From NCBI GenBank assembly GCA_026413965.1, contig JAOAJY010000001.1:1-53334 (forward strand): a stretch of 53,334 nucleotides of DNA. The letters run 5' to 3'. Position numbers and translations under genes: made by a program. Source of the stretch: Microcaldota archaeon. GTDB lineage: Archaea; Micrarchaeota; Micrarchaeia; Anstonellales; Anstonellaceae. Shown one piece after another: positions 1 through 10,175 of this stretch. Under the pieces are notes generated by a model, which ran no database searches, had not been told where the DNA came from, and saw only the letters and a list, made by a program, of their open reading frames with translations. Within the stretch, counting starts at the first letter, position 1. Each line of letters begins with the position of its first letter.

Positions 1-4
1 ATGC

Positions 5-559
5 ATGGAAGCAGAATGGAAGAAAAACAAAAAAATTGTCACCACGGTCGCAACGAGCAGAGTAGTTGAGGAGGCATGCGCAGGATTTGGGGCAGAGACA
101 ATCTACACTAAAGTTGGTGCGCCGTACTTGGCAGAAAAGATTGCAGCGCTTGGAGAAAGCGCGGTTATTGGCGGCGAGGAAGTGGGAGGGATTATCTGGC
201 CAAAATTCTCGCTTGCAAAAGACGGAATATTTGCCGCAGCAAAAATGTGCGAAATTATATGCGAAAAAAGCCTCTCTGAACATCTTTCAGAGCTTCCAGT
301 TTACCACAATTCAAAGGAGAAAATAGAGGTTGCGCCTGAAAAAAAGAGGCTGTGCTTAGAGTCTGCCAAAAAACATGCCGAAGGCTCTGGCGGAAAGCTT
401 TGCCTGATAGACGGAGTGCGCGTTGATTTTGACGATTCGTGGGTAATTGTCAGAGCAAGCGGCACAGAGAATGCCATGCGGATTTTCGCTGAGGCAAAAA
501 GCAGGAAGAAAGCCGAGGAATTGGTAAGGGAGTATAAAGATGCCCTAAATGTTGCTTAA
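5..559 (+). CDS. Phosphoglucosamine/phosphomannomutase family, C-terminal part (5' end truncated by window)
   Basis: Phosphohexomutase motifs GGEEVGGIIWP and RASGTEN; open at the left edge. Confidence 0.85.
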   Translation: MEAEWKKNKKIVTTVATSRVVEEACAGFGAETIYTKVGAPYLAEKIAALGESAVIGGEEVGGIIWPKFSLAKDGIFAAAKMCEIICEKSLSEHLSELPVYHNSKEKIEVAPEKKRLCLESAKKHAEGSGGKLCLIDGVRVDFDDSWVIVRASGTENAMRIFAEAKSRKKAEELVREYKDALNVA

Positions 560-1458
560 ATAAGCAGACCTAGCATAAAATCAAATCCTGCAAGAACCAA
601 GACAAAAAATAATGTGCTTATAATGATGGAATCTGCAACCAGCTTTGAATCTAGCTTGAATTTTTGGGCTATCACAAAATTTGTCACTGCAACCGGCATG
701 AGAGCCTCAAGGAATGATATTTCAAAAAGTTCTCCGCTAAGCCCGAAAATTGAAGAAACAGCTATGAAAATGACCGGAAAAACAAGCATCTTGAAAAAGC
801 AAACAAGAAAAAGTTTCGATGGAGGTGAGCTCAGAGACTTTCCGTAAAGGAAAGCCCCAATGGAAAAAAGGGCAAGCGGGGCAGTAGTGGAACCTATTGC
901 AGATATTGCCTTAATCAGAGCATCTGGCAGGCTAATGCCTGAAAAAGAGAATAATGCCCCAAGAATGCAACTTAGTATCAAAGTATTTGAGCTGATTTTG
1001 CCTTCACCTGCAGGCTTTCTGCGAGAAAAAAATGAAACAAGGGCAATTCCGATGCCAAACAAAAAAACATTGTACACAAAAGAGATAATGCTTGCCGTGG
1101 CAAGTGCCTCAGATCCGAAACGAAGCTCTATTAGGGGAAAGCCCAGATAAATGATATTTCCGAAAAATGAGGTTATGACCAAAAGAGCAGCTAGCTCTTG
1201 ATGCAAAATCTTCAGTTTCCATAAAGAAACGACTATCGAAATGCTAATAAGAATAGGGATGGCATTTGCAAGCACTAGCATCAGGTGCTCGATGCCTAGC
1301 CGCACTGAGTAAATTTTAGAGAAAATTAGAAAAGGCATGGAAATGTAGTATATGTAGTCATTTATTACTGGGTTCGCATTTTCTCCCAAGACATTGAAAA
1401 ATCTGGCCAAAAATCCTACGAGCATCACACCAAAGACAGGCAAAATTATGTCGAGCAT
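556..1458 (-). CDS. AEC (auxin efflux carrier) family transporter
   Basis: ORF 556..1497, likely start at internal Met (MLDIILPVFGVMLVGFLARF); about 10 TM helices, AEC-like N-terminus. Confidence 0.75.
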   Translation of the reverse strand: MLDIILPVFGVMLVGFLARFFNVLGENANPVINDYIYYISMPFLIFSKIYSVRLGIEHLMLVLANAIPILISISIVVSLWKLKILHQELAALLVITSFFGNIIYLGFPLIELRFGSEALATASIISFVYNVFLFGIGIALVSFFSRRKPAGEGKISSNTLILSCILGALFSFSGISLPDALIKAISAIGSTTAPLALFSIGAFLYGKSLSSPPSKLFLVCFFKMLVFPVIFIAVSSIFGLSGELFEISFLEALMPVAVTNFVIAQKFKLDSKLVADSIIISTLFFVLVLAGFDFMLGLLI

Positions 1459-1539
1459 GCCAGAAAAACGAGAAAACCGTTTATATTGGTTTTGCAAACG
1501 TTTTTTAACAGCATATGAGGTAAAGATGGGGTTGATTTT

Positions 1540-2244
1540 GTGAAAGCAGTAGTTTTGTGCGGAGGCAAGGGCACAAGGCTGAGGCCATACACATATACGA
1601 TACCAAAGCCAATGCTTCCTTTAGGCAAAAAGCCGATACTGTCTTACGTTCTTGCCTCGCTGAAGTCCGCAGGCATCAAGGAAGCATATCTTACTGTAGG
1701 CTATCTTCATGAGCAAATCAAGGATTATTTTGGGGATGGCAAAAAGATAGGCATGAAGCTGTCCTACTCGGTTGAAACAGAAGAGCTTGGAACGGCAGGT
1801 TCTCTTTTGCCTCTCCAAGACAAGCTCAAAGAAAGCTTCATTGTCATGATGGGTGACCACTTTTCAAACCTGAACATAAAGGAGATGATCGCATTCCACA
1901 AAAAAAAGCAGGCGTTTGCGACAATCGCGCTGAACAGGAAGGGAGTGCCGCTGGAATACGGTGTTGCGGACTTGGAGGAAGAGAGAATAATAAGGTTCAG
2001 GGAAAAGCCAATCGTCCAAAATTTCGTCAATGCTGGAGTTTACATTTTTGAGCCTCAAATTTTCAATTACATACGGCCCAAGGAGGATTTTGCGACCCAT
2101 GTGTTTCCGCGCTTGCTTGAAAGCAAGCTGCCCGTCTATGGGTTTGTGTTTTCTGACTATTGGCTTGACATCGGAAGAACCACCGACTATGAGCAAATCA
2201 ACACATACATCAGCATAATCGAGCTGGTGAACAAGGCAAAATGA
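1540..2244 (+). CDS. Sugar-phosphate nucleotidyltransferase (RmlA/GlmU-N/mannose-1-P guanylyltransferase type)
   Basis: N-terminal KAVVLCGGKGTRLRPYTYTIPKPMLPLGKKPIL signature; GTG start. Confidence 0.9.
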   Translation: MKAVVLCGGKGTRLRPYTYTIPKPMLPLGKKPILSYVLASLKSAGIKEAYLTVGYLHEQIKDYFGDGKKIGMKLSYSVETEELGTAGSLLPLQDKLKESFIVMMGDHFSNLNIKEMIAFHKKKQAFATIALNRKGVPLEYGVADLEEERIIRFREKPIVQNFVNAGVYIFEPQIFNYIRPKEDFATHVFPRLLESKLPVYGFVFSDYWLDIGRTTDYEQINTYISIIELVNKAK

Positions 2245-4378
2245 GAGATGAGGAAAAAAGCCAAAACAGAAGAGAAGCCAGCGAGACTGCCGCACCAGCT
2301 GCTTGTGCTAAGCTTGCCACATATTTCATCTCTACTTCCCCTTTGGCAAAAACCAGCATAAAGCCAGGAGAAGCCATGTAGATTGGAATCTCCATGCCTC
2401 CAATATAGGCTTTCCAGTTTGGATGAAAAGACTCTTTAATTAGAACAGGCGAAACGCTTTCAGATGAAACAGTGAACCTTATGGCGCCATTTTTGTACTC
2501 AAGAAGATTTACCTGCCCCACATCAAAAATAGGAATATCATGGCAGCTGAAAAAGTAAACGTGCTGGTTAGGCATATAAAACCATGTCCTTATGGCATCT
2601 TCCTTGCTTTGGTTGCAAATTGGAATAGCTTTTACAGCCTCAACCAAAGAAAAGTTCCCTACCCTATAGTGAAAAAAAGTCTTGTTTCCTGATTCAAAGA
2701 TGCCGTTCAGTCTGAACTCTTGGCGGAAATAATCTTTGTCCATATCTTTTTCTACAACCAAATCAGTAAGCCAAAGAAAATTTGAGCGGTCTTTCAACAA
2801 CTTCTGATTATTTAGAATTGGCGTTGCCTCCATAATTTGAATTCCGCCCCAATTGATCTTTTGTATGTTATCATTGAAAGAATAAATATGGCTGAAAGAA
2901 ATATGGGAAAGAGAAGCCTGCTCAACAAACAAACCTCCTAAAATAGGCTTTCTGCTCTGGAAAAAGTACTGAAAATCTGGGGAACGGGCATATGCCTTTT
3001 CTTGGGGGCAGAGCACTGCTGTCCGTCCGATGGTTTCTATCGGAAATGAAAGAATCCTGCTGTCTTCTTCAGGATGGCTGTATATGCGGAAATCCGGATG
3101 CAATATGATTGCAAGCGATATCAGAATGAAGAAAAAGGGGGCAGCTGCCTGGTTGATTGTCCTTTCTTTTGCAAGAATGGCAAGTTGGTCTAAAAGCTTT
3201 GGCAACGCTAGGCCAGCTGCGCCTGCTGAAAAGAAAAACAAAACCGTGTCAAATCTTACTATATGAATAAAAAGATTCTCAATATTGTGGGAACTGAGAG
3301 ACAAAAATATAACCGCCAATAGCGATGCAAAATATGCTGCAAGCATGCAAAAAAACAAAAGAGGGAATTTTCTTTCGCCTGACAAAAGAAGGATGGATAT
3401 GGATAAGCCTGCCAGCATAAAAGCAAAATCCTGCAAAGAAAGGCCAGTTGGATAAAAAAACCGCTGCTGGAAGAACATCGCCATCACAAAAATCCCAAAT
3501 ACGGCTGCCGCTCCTATCGTGTCAAATTTCTTCATCTTTGAGAAGAGAATGAGAAAAATCATGCATGAAAGAAGACCTAAAATGCAATAAGAGACGCTAT
3601 AAAGGAATTTTTGCCCAAGGCCATAGAAAACTGGGGATATTGCAGAAGAGCCGTGCCACAGCAGATTTTGAAGGAATGAAAAAAGCCAAAATGCGGACAA
3701 GCCAAGCCCAAGAATTAAAGTTTCGGATAATCTTCGCACTTCATTCCAAGAAAATCCATTTTGAAGCAATGCGAAAATAAAAAAGCCAAAGAAAGAAACT
3801 GCAAGATTGAAAGCTGAAATTATATTAGCCAGGATTACGATGGAAAAAAATAAAGCAGAAAGTTTTGGGGACTTTGGATAAAACGATAATGCTGCAAAAA
3901 AGAAAGGCAAAGAAAGGAAGTTTGAAAAAGACCCGATAAAAAAAGCGCTGTAGAGAGTTGCGCTGTTGCTGTAATTGAAAGTTGCCATCAACAGGCAAAC
4001 GAAAAATGAAGCCCACCCGGAGCGTTCATTTGAATATCCAAAACTTCGCAAGAATTCATAGAAAATCACAGGTATTGCCAACACAGAAATAATGGTCAGC
4101 AGCTTGATAGAGGTTGAGAAATCAAGGAAAAAAGAGAAAAAAGAGGCTAGGATTTTTGATAATGGAGGATATGAATCAATAGGAAAGCCTAAAAGAAAAA
4201 ACGAGTTCCAACCATAAATTCCAGGGAAGACGTTTTCCTTAAATGCGATAGCCTCTGCAAGATGCCCTGGAGAGTCCCAAGAAAGAAGGCGCGAATGAGA
4301 CCAATAAGAAAAAGAACAAAAAAGAATAAGCAAAAGCCCGAAAGCCAAACTCATAGGGATTTTGCCCACGGCAATCAT
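2210..4378 (-). CDS. Large polytopic membrane protein with C-terminal extracellular domain (glycosyltransferase/YfhO-like?)
   Basis: 722 aa, many TM helices, in a surface-glycan gene context. Confidence 0.5.
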   Translation of the reverse strand: MIAVGKIPMSLAFGLLLILFCSFSYWSHSRLLSWDSPGHLAEAIAFKENVFPGIYGWNSFFLLGFPIDSYPPLSKILASFFSFFLDFSTSIKLLTIISVLAIPVIFYEFLRSFGYSNERSGWASFFVCLLMATFNYSNSATLYSAFFIGSFSNFLSLPFFFAALSFYPKSPKLSALFFSIVILANIISAFNLAVSFFGFFIFALLQNGFSWNEVRRLSETLILGLGLSAFWLFSFLQNLLWHGSSAISPVFYGLGQKFLYSVSYCILGLLSCMIFLILFSKMKKFDTIGAAAVFGIFVMAMFFQQRFFYPTGLSLQDFAFMLAGLSISILLLSGERKFPLLFFCMLAAYFASLLAVIFLSLSSHNIENLFIHIVRFDTVLFFFSAGAAGLALPKLLDQLAILAKERTINQAAAPFFFILISLAIILHPDFRIYSHPEEDSRILSFPIETIGRTAVLCPQEKAYARSPDFQYFFQSRKPILGGLFVEQASLSHISFSHIYSFNDNIQKINWGGIQIMEATPILNNQKLLKDRSNFLWLTDLVVEKDMDKDYFRQEFRLNGIFESGNKTFFHYRVGNFSLVEAVKAIPICNQSKEDAIRTWFYMPNQHVYFFSCHDIPIFDVGQVNLLEYKNGAIRFTVSSESVSPVLIKESFHPNWKAYIGGMEIPIYMASPGFMLVFAKGEVEMKYVASLAQAAGAAVSLASLLFWLFSSSLILPCSPARLC

Positions 4379-5265
4379 TCTGAAAGCAGCTCCTTTAAGC
4401 CTTGCTCAAGCGGGATTTTTGGAGAATAGCCAAGCGACTTTCTTGCCAGCGATATGTCTGCGCAGCTGTGCTGAATATCGCCTTTGCGGGCAGGCAGGAA
4501 TTTTGGGAGAAGCTCTTTTCCGGATATGGCGCGCATTTTCTCAAACAAACCGATGATTGAGGTTTGCTTTCCTGAGCCTATGTTTATGGGAGAGCCATTG
4601 GGCTGAAGCTCCAATGCCCTAAGGAACGCTTCAGCCACATCATCCACATGCACAAAATCCCTAGTCTGCTTACCATCGCCGTAGATCAGCGGCTGCGAAT
4701 TTGACTTGAAAGCCTCTGCGAACTTGGCTATCACTCCTGAATACGGGCTTTGGGCGGACTGGCCTCTGCCAAAGACATTGAAAAGCCGCAAGGCAAAATT
4801 CTCCATCCCGTAAATTTGGTTGTAGGATATGACATACCGCTCTGCTGAAAGCTTGGACAGGCCATATGGGGATAGCGGCTCTGTTGGATGGCTTTCGGCA
4901 ATTGGCAGGGTTTTTGGGTTACCGTAAACTGCTGCTGAGGAGGCAAAAACCACTTTTTTTATCCCTCTTCTTCGCGCGGCTTCAAGCACGTTGATTGTGC
5001 CTTGGGCGTTCACTTGGAAGTCTGCATAAGGGTCAGATACAGAGGCTTGCACATCCACCAAAGCCGCAAGATGGATTACTGCCTCTGCCTTCTCAAAAAG
5101 CCTCTGCAAGCGAAGTATGTCCAGAACTGAAGCGCGCACGAATTCCGCCTCAGCCTCGGCTTTGGGCGGCGCTATGTCCAATATTTGGACTTTGTAGCCG
5201 CTTTCGGACAAAAGCGAGCAAAGGTGCGAGCCTATGAAGCCTGATCCTCCGGTTACGACTATCAT
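4375..5265 (-). CDS. NAD-dependent epimerase/dehydratase (UDP-glucose 4-epimerase-like SDR)
   Basis: MIVVTGGSGFIGSHLC Rossmann motif, YGLSKLSAERY catalytic YxxxK. Confidence 0.92.
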   Translation of the reverse strand: MIVVTGGSGFIGSHLCSLLSESGYKVQILDIAPPKAEAEAEFVRASVLDILRLQRLFEKAEAVIHLAALVDVQASVSDPYADFQVNAQGTINVLEAARRRGIKKVVFASSAAVYGNPKTLPIAESHPTEPLSPYGLSKLSAERYVISYNQIYGMENFALRLFNVFGRGQSAQSPYSGVIAKFAEAFKSNSQPLIYGDGKQTRDFVHVDDVAEAFLRALELQPNGSPINIGSGKQTSIIGLFEKMRAISGKELLPKFLPARKGDIQHSCADISLARKSLGYSPKIPLEQGLKELLSE

Positions 5266-5281
5266 CCAATCGCCATATTCA

Positions 5282-6262
5282 TTAAAGCAGCCTTGCGTAT
5301 AATACTATCGCCAAAAGGCCGAAGAAGGCCTCCGCAGCGATGAAAAACGCCACCAGCTTCTGCTCAGATATCCCGCCTGAAATTTTCATTACAGCCTGCG
5401 CAAGCCCTCGGACTTTTCCCTCAACAGGGTAAAGCTTCCCTTCCCTCAGCTCGCCCCACCACTTTGTGGATGGAAAGCGGTTGTAGGCTTTTATGGCAAA
5501 GTCCAAAAGGTAAGGCAGGACAAGGATTGCGCCCACAGATTCCATATTGCCTATTATCACAGCAGAGGCAAGGGTGGCGCCTATAGCAAGAGTCCCTATG
5601 TCCCCCATGAAAACCTTTGCAGGATACCAGCTGTATCGCAAGAAAGCCAGCAGCGCGCCAAGCATGGATGCGCAAAGAAGAGCCATCTCGACAGAGCCCG
5701 CTGAAATTGCAACCAGCAGGGCAGAGGCGAACATCACCGAGCCCATTCCAGCCTCCATGCCGTTGAACCCGGCAAGCATATTGGTGAGGTTTGAGGCGAC
5801 TGTCACCCCAAGCGGAATGAGGAGGAATATGTAAAGAAACCCGAAATCCACCAGGCCTATTATAGGCAGGGATATTGCGGTGCTTCCTGCCGCGCTCACC
5901 GCCACAAGAGGGAGAGAGGCAACCATGGGCAGCACAGTCTTCACGTCCTTGCGCATGTCAAAAAGGTCGTCAAAAGTGCCTATAAGCGCAATTATGGTTA
6001 TTGTGAGCATGGCGGCAAGCATCTCGACAAGCGCGAATTGGTAGCCAAAAAAAGTCCTAAGCCCGATGGCAAAAAGCAGTGAGCCTATCACGCCCATGAT
6101 GACCGCAAGACCTCCCATCTCAGGAACCTCGGGCTTTCCTTCCTTGTTGACATCTTTGCCCACTATGCCTGAGGCTGCAAGCTTTCGTATCAGGAAAGGC
6201 AGGGAAAAGAAAGTTATGGAAAGAGAGGATGCGAAAACCAAAAACAGCATGAGGAGGTCCAT
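5282..6262 (-). CDS. Glycosyltransferase family 4 (MraY/WecA/AglH-like UDP-sugar polyprenyl-phosphate sugar-1-P transferase)
   Basis: Polytopic; motifs GTFDDLFDMRK, NLTNMLAGFNGMEAG and FMGDIGTLAIG. Confidence 0.88.
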   Translation of the reverse strand: MDLLMLFLVFASSLSITFFSLPFLIRKLAASGIVGKDVNKEGKPEVPEMGGLAVIMGVIGSLLFAIGLRTFFGYQFALVEMLAAMLTITIIALIGTFDDLFDMRKDVKTVLPMVASLPLVAVSAAGSTAISLPIIGLVDFGFLYIFLLIPLGVTVASNLTNMLAGFNGMEAGMGSVMFASALLVAISAGSVEMALLCASMLGALLAFLRYSWYPAKVFMGDIGTLAIGATLASAVIIGNMESVGAILVLPYLLDFAIKAYNRFPSTKWWGELREGKLYPVEGKVRGLAQAVMKISGGISEQKLVAFFIAAEAFFGLLAIVLYARLL

Positions 6263-7966
6263 TCAATCCACCTTGAAAACCGAAGCTTGCCCAAAGTCCT
6301 TCAAATGGGAAAGCCTGGTTTTGTTGGAATAAACCCTGGCTATGCTGGGCATGGGCGCGCCTTCATCGACCCAAAGAAGAAGGCTTTGCATTTGCGGTGC
6401 TTTCTTTAGAGGAACGAGGCGGGAGAGCGGGGCTGTGCCGTATTGGTTTCCGGAGGAGTCAAGAAGGATGCCGTCCGATAGCGCGAAATTCCCGTCCGCA
6501 TCAAGCTCCCTTGCAACAAGCACCCCGTCGCCGGATGAGTAGATTGAGAACACTTTCCCTCCGGCTTCAACGTCCCTCAAATGCCTCAAAGGCACAAAAT
6601 CAGGCTTCCTTGGTGCAAATTGCCCGGAGTATATCTGCCTCAATGAAAGCACGGCAAAGCTTCCGCTTTCAAGCTCTCCTGACCCTAAGTAAATATAGCT
6701 TGAGAAAGCAGACTGGTTGCCAAGCTTGGCATGCGGAAGGTAAAAGCGGACAGCGTCGCTTGAGCCAAGCGCATACACTTGGCTCGCGCCCTGCGACTCC
6801 ATGAAAGACAGAGCTTTGGCCATGTCGCTGTCAAAATACCTTTCAGCCGCCTGCTCAGAGGAAGCCATAAGTATTGCGCTGAAAGCCGTGGATGCGAAAA
6901 GGAAAGCGAAAAAGGCGGCTGAAATGACCCTGTTGGAATAATCATAAAAGTGCATAAGAAGAGGCGCAAGGGAGCCGCCCAGAAGCCCGATTGCAGCAGC
7001 CCTGGAAAAGCCAGCCAATCCCAAAGCCAAGCCGAAGACGGAAACAAAGCCCAAGGCAAATGAGCCAAAAAGCTTGGCTGGCTTGGGAATATCCTGCCTG
7101 GCAAGAGCGGATGCTCCTTCCGCAGCAGAAAAAGCCAAGGTCGCGCCTGCTGCGACAGGGCTGAAGCCTGAAAGCACAAAGCCAAGCAGAGAAGAAAGGA
7201 AAGAGCGCGGGCTTGACATTCCGAAGAAATAAAGCACAGCAGAGCAGGCGGCAAGCGAAAAGAGAGCAAAGAACTGCTGCAGCGATGAGGAAATGCTTGA
7301 GGCGCTGAAGCTCATCTTTGAGAAGGTGGGGGAAAGAAAAGAAGCTGCAAGGCAGGCTAAGGCAAGAAGGATGATTGGCATGGCTTTCTGCCGCTCAGAT
7401 AGGGCAGATGAAGCTGAGACTGCGGCAGCCGCAAGCCCAAGCTCAAATGACAGATATCCTGAAATTGCGGCAAAAATTGCTGATGGCAAAAGCAAAGCCT
7501 GCTGATTCTTGGAGAAGGCAAGCAGGGCAAGGAAAGCAGAAAACGGAAGAATGGCAAGCTGCAGGCTTCCATAATAGCCGGGGAGGAAATCCTGCGCAGA
7601 AAGAGGCAGGCACAAAAGAAGCGGAATGAGGGCGGAAATGGCCCTTGCAAAGCCAGCTCCCCTCAAAGCAAGAAAAAGAAGGATAGAAGAAAAAGCCAAA
7701 ACCGCTGGAGAAAGCAGAAGCAACGCATTATTTATTGCTTGAGAAGAATTGGCTGGAAGGCCGGCTAGAGAGGCATAAAGCATGACAAAATATGAGGCGA
7801 ATTGTATATGCATAGGCGAAGGGCTGCCCTCCAAAGCATTCCTAATTGATATGGCTTGGAGGAATTCCGGAAGAGTGGATTGGTTCTGCATCTGCCCAAG
7901 CCCTATGCATGCTGCGAAAATCAAAGCCGCTGCAAGAGCGTCTTTTGCGCCAAGCTTTTTCTCCAT
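6263..7966 (-). CDS. Polytopic membrane protein, 567 aa (possible GT-C-type oligosaccharide enzyme)
   Basis: Many TM helices, C-terminal soluble domain; abuts the GT4 and HMGR genes. Confidence 0.45.
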   Translation of the reverse strand: MEKKLGAKDALAAALIFAACIGLGQMQNQSTLPEFLQAISIRNALEGSPSPMHIQFASYFVMLYASLAGLPANSSQAINNALLLLSPAVLAFSSILLFLALRGAGFARAISALIPLLLCLPLSAQDFLPGYYGSLQLAILPFSAFLALLAFSKNQQALLLPSAIFAAISGYLSFELGLAAAAVSASSALSERQKAMPIILLALACLAASFLSPTFSKMSFSASSISSSLQQFFALFSLAACSAVLYFFGMSSPRSFLSSLLGFVLSGFSPVAAGATLAFSAAEGASALARQDIPKPAKLFGSFALGFVSVFGLALGLAGFSRAAAIGLLGGSLAPLLMHFYDYSNRVISAAFFAFLFASTAFSAILMASSEQAAERYFDSDMAKALSFMESQGASQVYALGSSDAVRFYLPHAKLGNQSAFSSYIYLGSGELESGSFAVLSLRQIYSGQFAPRKPDFVPLRHLRDVEAGGKVFSIYSSGDGVLVARELDADGNFALSDGILLDSSGNQYGTAPLSRLVPLKKAPQMQSLLLWVDEGAPMPSIARVYSNKTRLSHLKDFGQASVFKVD

Positions 7967-9238
7967 TCAACCTTCCCCTCTAAGATTTTTGAGCAGTTCA
8001 GATGCTTTTGAGGATGAAATATTCTTTTCGCTTATCATCTGCTGGGCAACCAAGTCTATCTCATTGCCCACGGCGCCTGCTGAAATCGCCAGGTTCCTCG
8101 CATGAAGCTCCATATGCCCCCTTTGTATCCCCTCCCCTGCAAGCGCGCGCAAGGCTGCGAAATTTTGCGCCAGCCCAACCGATGCCATCACGCAGGAAAG
8201 CTCTGCTGCGCTTTTGACTCCAAGAATGGAAAGGGCGATTTTTGCCGAGGGCAGCGAGCGTATCGCCCCGCCCACTATCCCGACTGCCAAAGGAAGCTCA
8301 ATCTCCCCCCGCAAGTCTCCATTCGGAAGCTTGGAGTATATGGTAAGAGAGGAATATCTTCCCCCAAAAGCCGCAAACGCATGCGCTCCTGCCTCAACCG
8401 CCCGCCAGTCATTGCCTGTAGCGACTGCGATTGCATCAATGCCGTTCATTATCCCCTTGTTGTGGGTTGCTGCCCTGAAAATATCCGCCTCTGCGAAAGC
8501 CCAGGCGTCCAGTATCCCTTCCACTGCTTCCTCTCCGCCTATGCTCTCCTTTTTCCATACCGCAGAGGCGCGCGCCATCCTCATGACCGCCAGGTTTGAA
8601 AGTATCCTCAGCCTCGCCTTGGCTCCTGCTATCTCAGAAACCTTTGGCGCAACTCCTTCAAGAATGGTGTTTATGGTGTTGGCTCCCATGGAGTCCCGAA
8701 CATCTATGTGAAACTCAGCAATTGCCATGTCGCCCCTCTTTGTGGAAATCTTCCTTGCAGAAAACCCGCGCAGCCCTCCGCCGTATTTTTCTATGCCTTG
8801 GGCAAAGCTGCGCGCATGGGCAATTATTTCCTCTTTTGAGCTTTCAAGCCGCCTGGCTGCATCATCAGCATCAGCCCCAACCAGCTGAATCTGCCCTATC
8901 ATGATTGGGGGGTCTGCGCTTGCGCTGAATCCCCCGGTGTCCCTGCACAGCTTTGCCGCGAAGCTTGCCGCAGCAACAACTGATGGCTCCTCAATTGCCA
9001 TGGGGACAAGATAGTCTTTGCCGTTGATGGTGAAATTGGTGGCTATGCAGAATGGGAGGGAGTGCAGGCTTATGGCATTCTCTGCCATCCTGTCAGCAAT
9101 CTCAAAGTCAAGCGGCATGCCTTCCTCAAGCGAGGCTTTGGCTTCATCTGAAAGCCCGGAAAATTCAGCCACTTTTGCTATCCTTTCTTTTCGGCTCAGC
9201 TTGTAAAAGCCTGAAATCGCAGAGGTTTTCTTGTCCAT
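7967..9238 (-). CDS. Hydroxymethylglutaryl-CoA reductase, class II-like
   Basis: SLPFCIATNFTINGKDYLVPMAIEEPSVVAAASFAAKLCRDTGGF and ADPPIMIGQIQLV resemble class II (Pseudomonas/Archaeoglobus type) HMGR; start at internal Met MDKKTSAISGFYKLSRKERI. Confidence 0.9.
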   Translation of the reverse strand: MDKKTSAISGFYKLSRKERIAKVAEFSGLSDEAKASLEEGMPLDFEIADRMAENAISLHSLPFCIATNFTINGKDYLVPMAIEEPSVVAAASFAAKLCRDTGGFSASADPPIMIGQIQLVGADADDAARRLESSKEEIIAHARSFAQGIEKYGGGLRGFSARKISTKRGDMAIAEFHIDVRDSMGANTINTILEGVAPKVSEIAGAKARLRILSNLAVMRMARASAVWKKESIGGEEAVEGILDAWAFAEADIFRAATHNKGIMNGIDAIAVATGNDWRAVEAGAHAFAAFGGRYSSLTIYSKLPNGDLRGEIELPLAVGIVGGAIRSLPSAKIALSILGVKSAAELSCVMASVGLAQNFAALRALAGEGIQRGHMELHARNLAISAGAVGNEIDLVAQQMISEKNISSSKASELLKNLRGEG

Positions 9239-9248
9239 GCCAATCAGC

Positions 9249-10112
9249 TTATTTTTTGCCTTCCTGCACATATCCTATGAGCTTGTAGACCAGCCGGGCG
9301 CAAAGAAAATCGGAAACCGAATTGCCTGGGATGGGGGAAAGCTCCACCAAGTCAAAACCGACCACCTTCCTTTTCCTGCAAACCTCCCTGAGAAGGCTGG
9401 TGACCTGCTTCCATGAAAGCCCTCCGGGCTCAGGAGTGCCCACTGCTGGCGCCTCTGAGGGGTCAAAGCCGTCCAGGTCAATTGTCACATAGACTTCTTC
9501 CTTCAGCTTGCCTATGACTTCATCGGCGCTGAAGTCCGAGCCGTAGATGTCAAGCTTCCTTTTTTTGATTGCCTCAGCCTCCTCGGAAGAATAGCTCCTA
9601 ATCCCAACCGAAACCGCATGAAAATTCTCCCTGCAGCGCGCCATGGCGCAGGCGTGGTCGTATTTGCTGCCTTCATACTCGTCCCGCATGTCTGCATGCG
9701 CATCTATCTGCAGGACCGACAGGTTTTTCTTGCCGAATTTGGCAAGGGCGTTGAACGCCCCTACTGAAACAGAGTGCTCTCCGCCAAGCAGTATGGGGAA
9801 CTTGCCAGCCTCAAGAACGGCATGGACTGCCTCCTCCACAAACTTGCAGTTCCTCTGCGGACTGCCCCTGTCAACCTCCAGCTCGTCAGCGGTGAATATG
9901 CCGCACTCTGAGGAAATGTCTTTGCCAAGCTCAATATCATATAGCTCCACCTGGCGCGAAGCGTCAATTATGGCTTTGGGCCCGTTCCTGGCGCCAACCC
10001 CGTATGAGACTGTGGAGTCATAAGGCGAAGACAGTATCACGTACTTTGCGCCCTGCCAATCGCTTTGCACCCCAAGAAAAGTCCTTGGAAGACCGATGTG
10101 GAATATCTTCAT
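9249..10112 (-). CDS. speB: Agmatinase/ureohydrolase
   Basis: GGEHSVSVGAF, DAHADMRDEY and DLDGFDPSEAPAVGTPEPGG metal-binding motifs. Confidence 0.92.
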   Translation of the reverse strand: MKIFHIGLPRTFLGVQSDWQGAKYVILSSPYDSTVSYGVGARNGPKAIIDASRQVELYDIELGKDISSECGIFTADELEVDRGSPQRNCKFVEEAVHAVLEAGKFPILLGGEHSVSVGAFNALAKFGKKNLSVLQIDAHADMRDEYEGSKYDHACAMARCRENFHAVSVGIRSYSSEEAEAIKKRKLDIYGSDFSADEVIGKLKEEVYVTIDLDGFDPSEAPAVGTPEPGGLSWKQVTSLLREVCRKRKVVGFDLVELSPIPGNSVSDFLCARLVYKLIGYVQEGKK

Positions 10113-10175
10113 ATTCGCCTCCCAAAAGAAGAAAGCCGAAAAGGGCTTTTAAACCCACGCTCTTTTAGGAATAGC

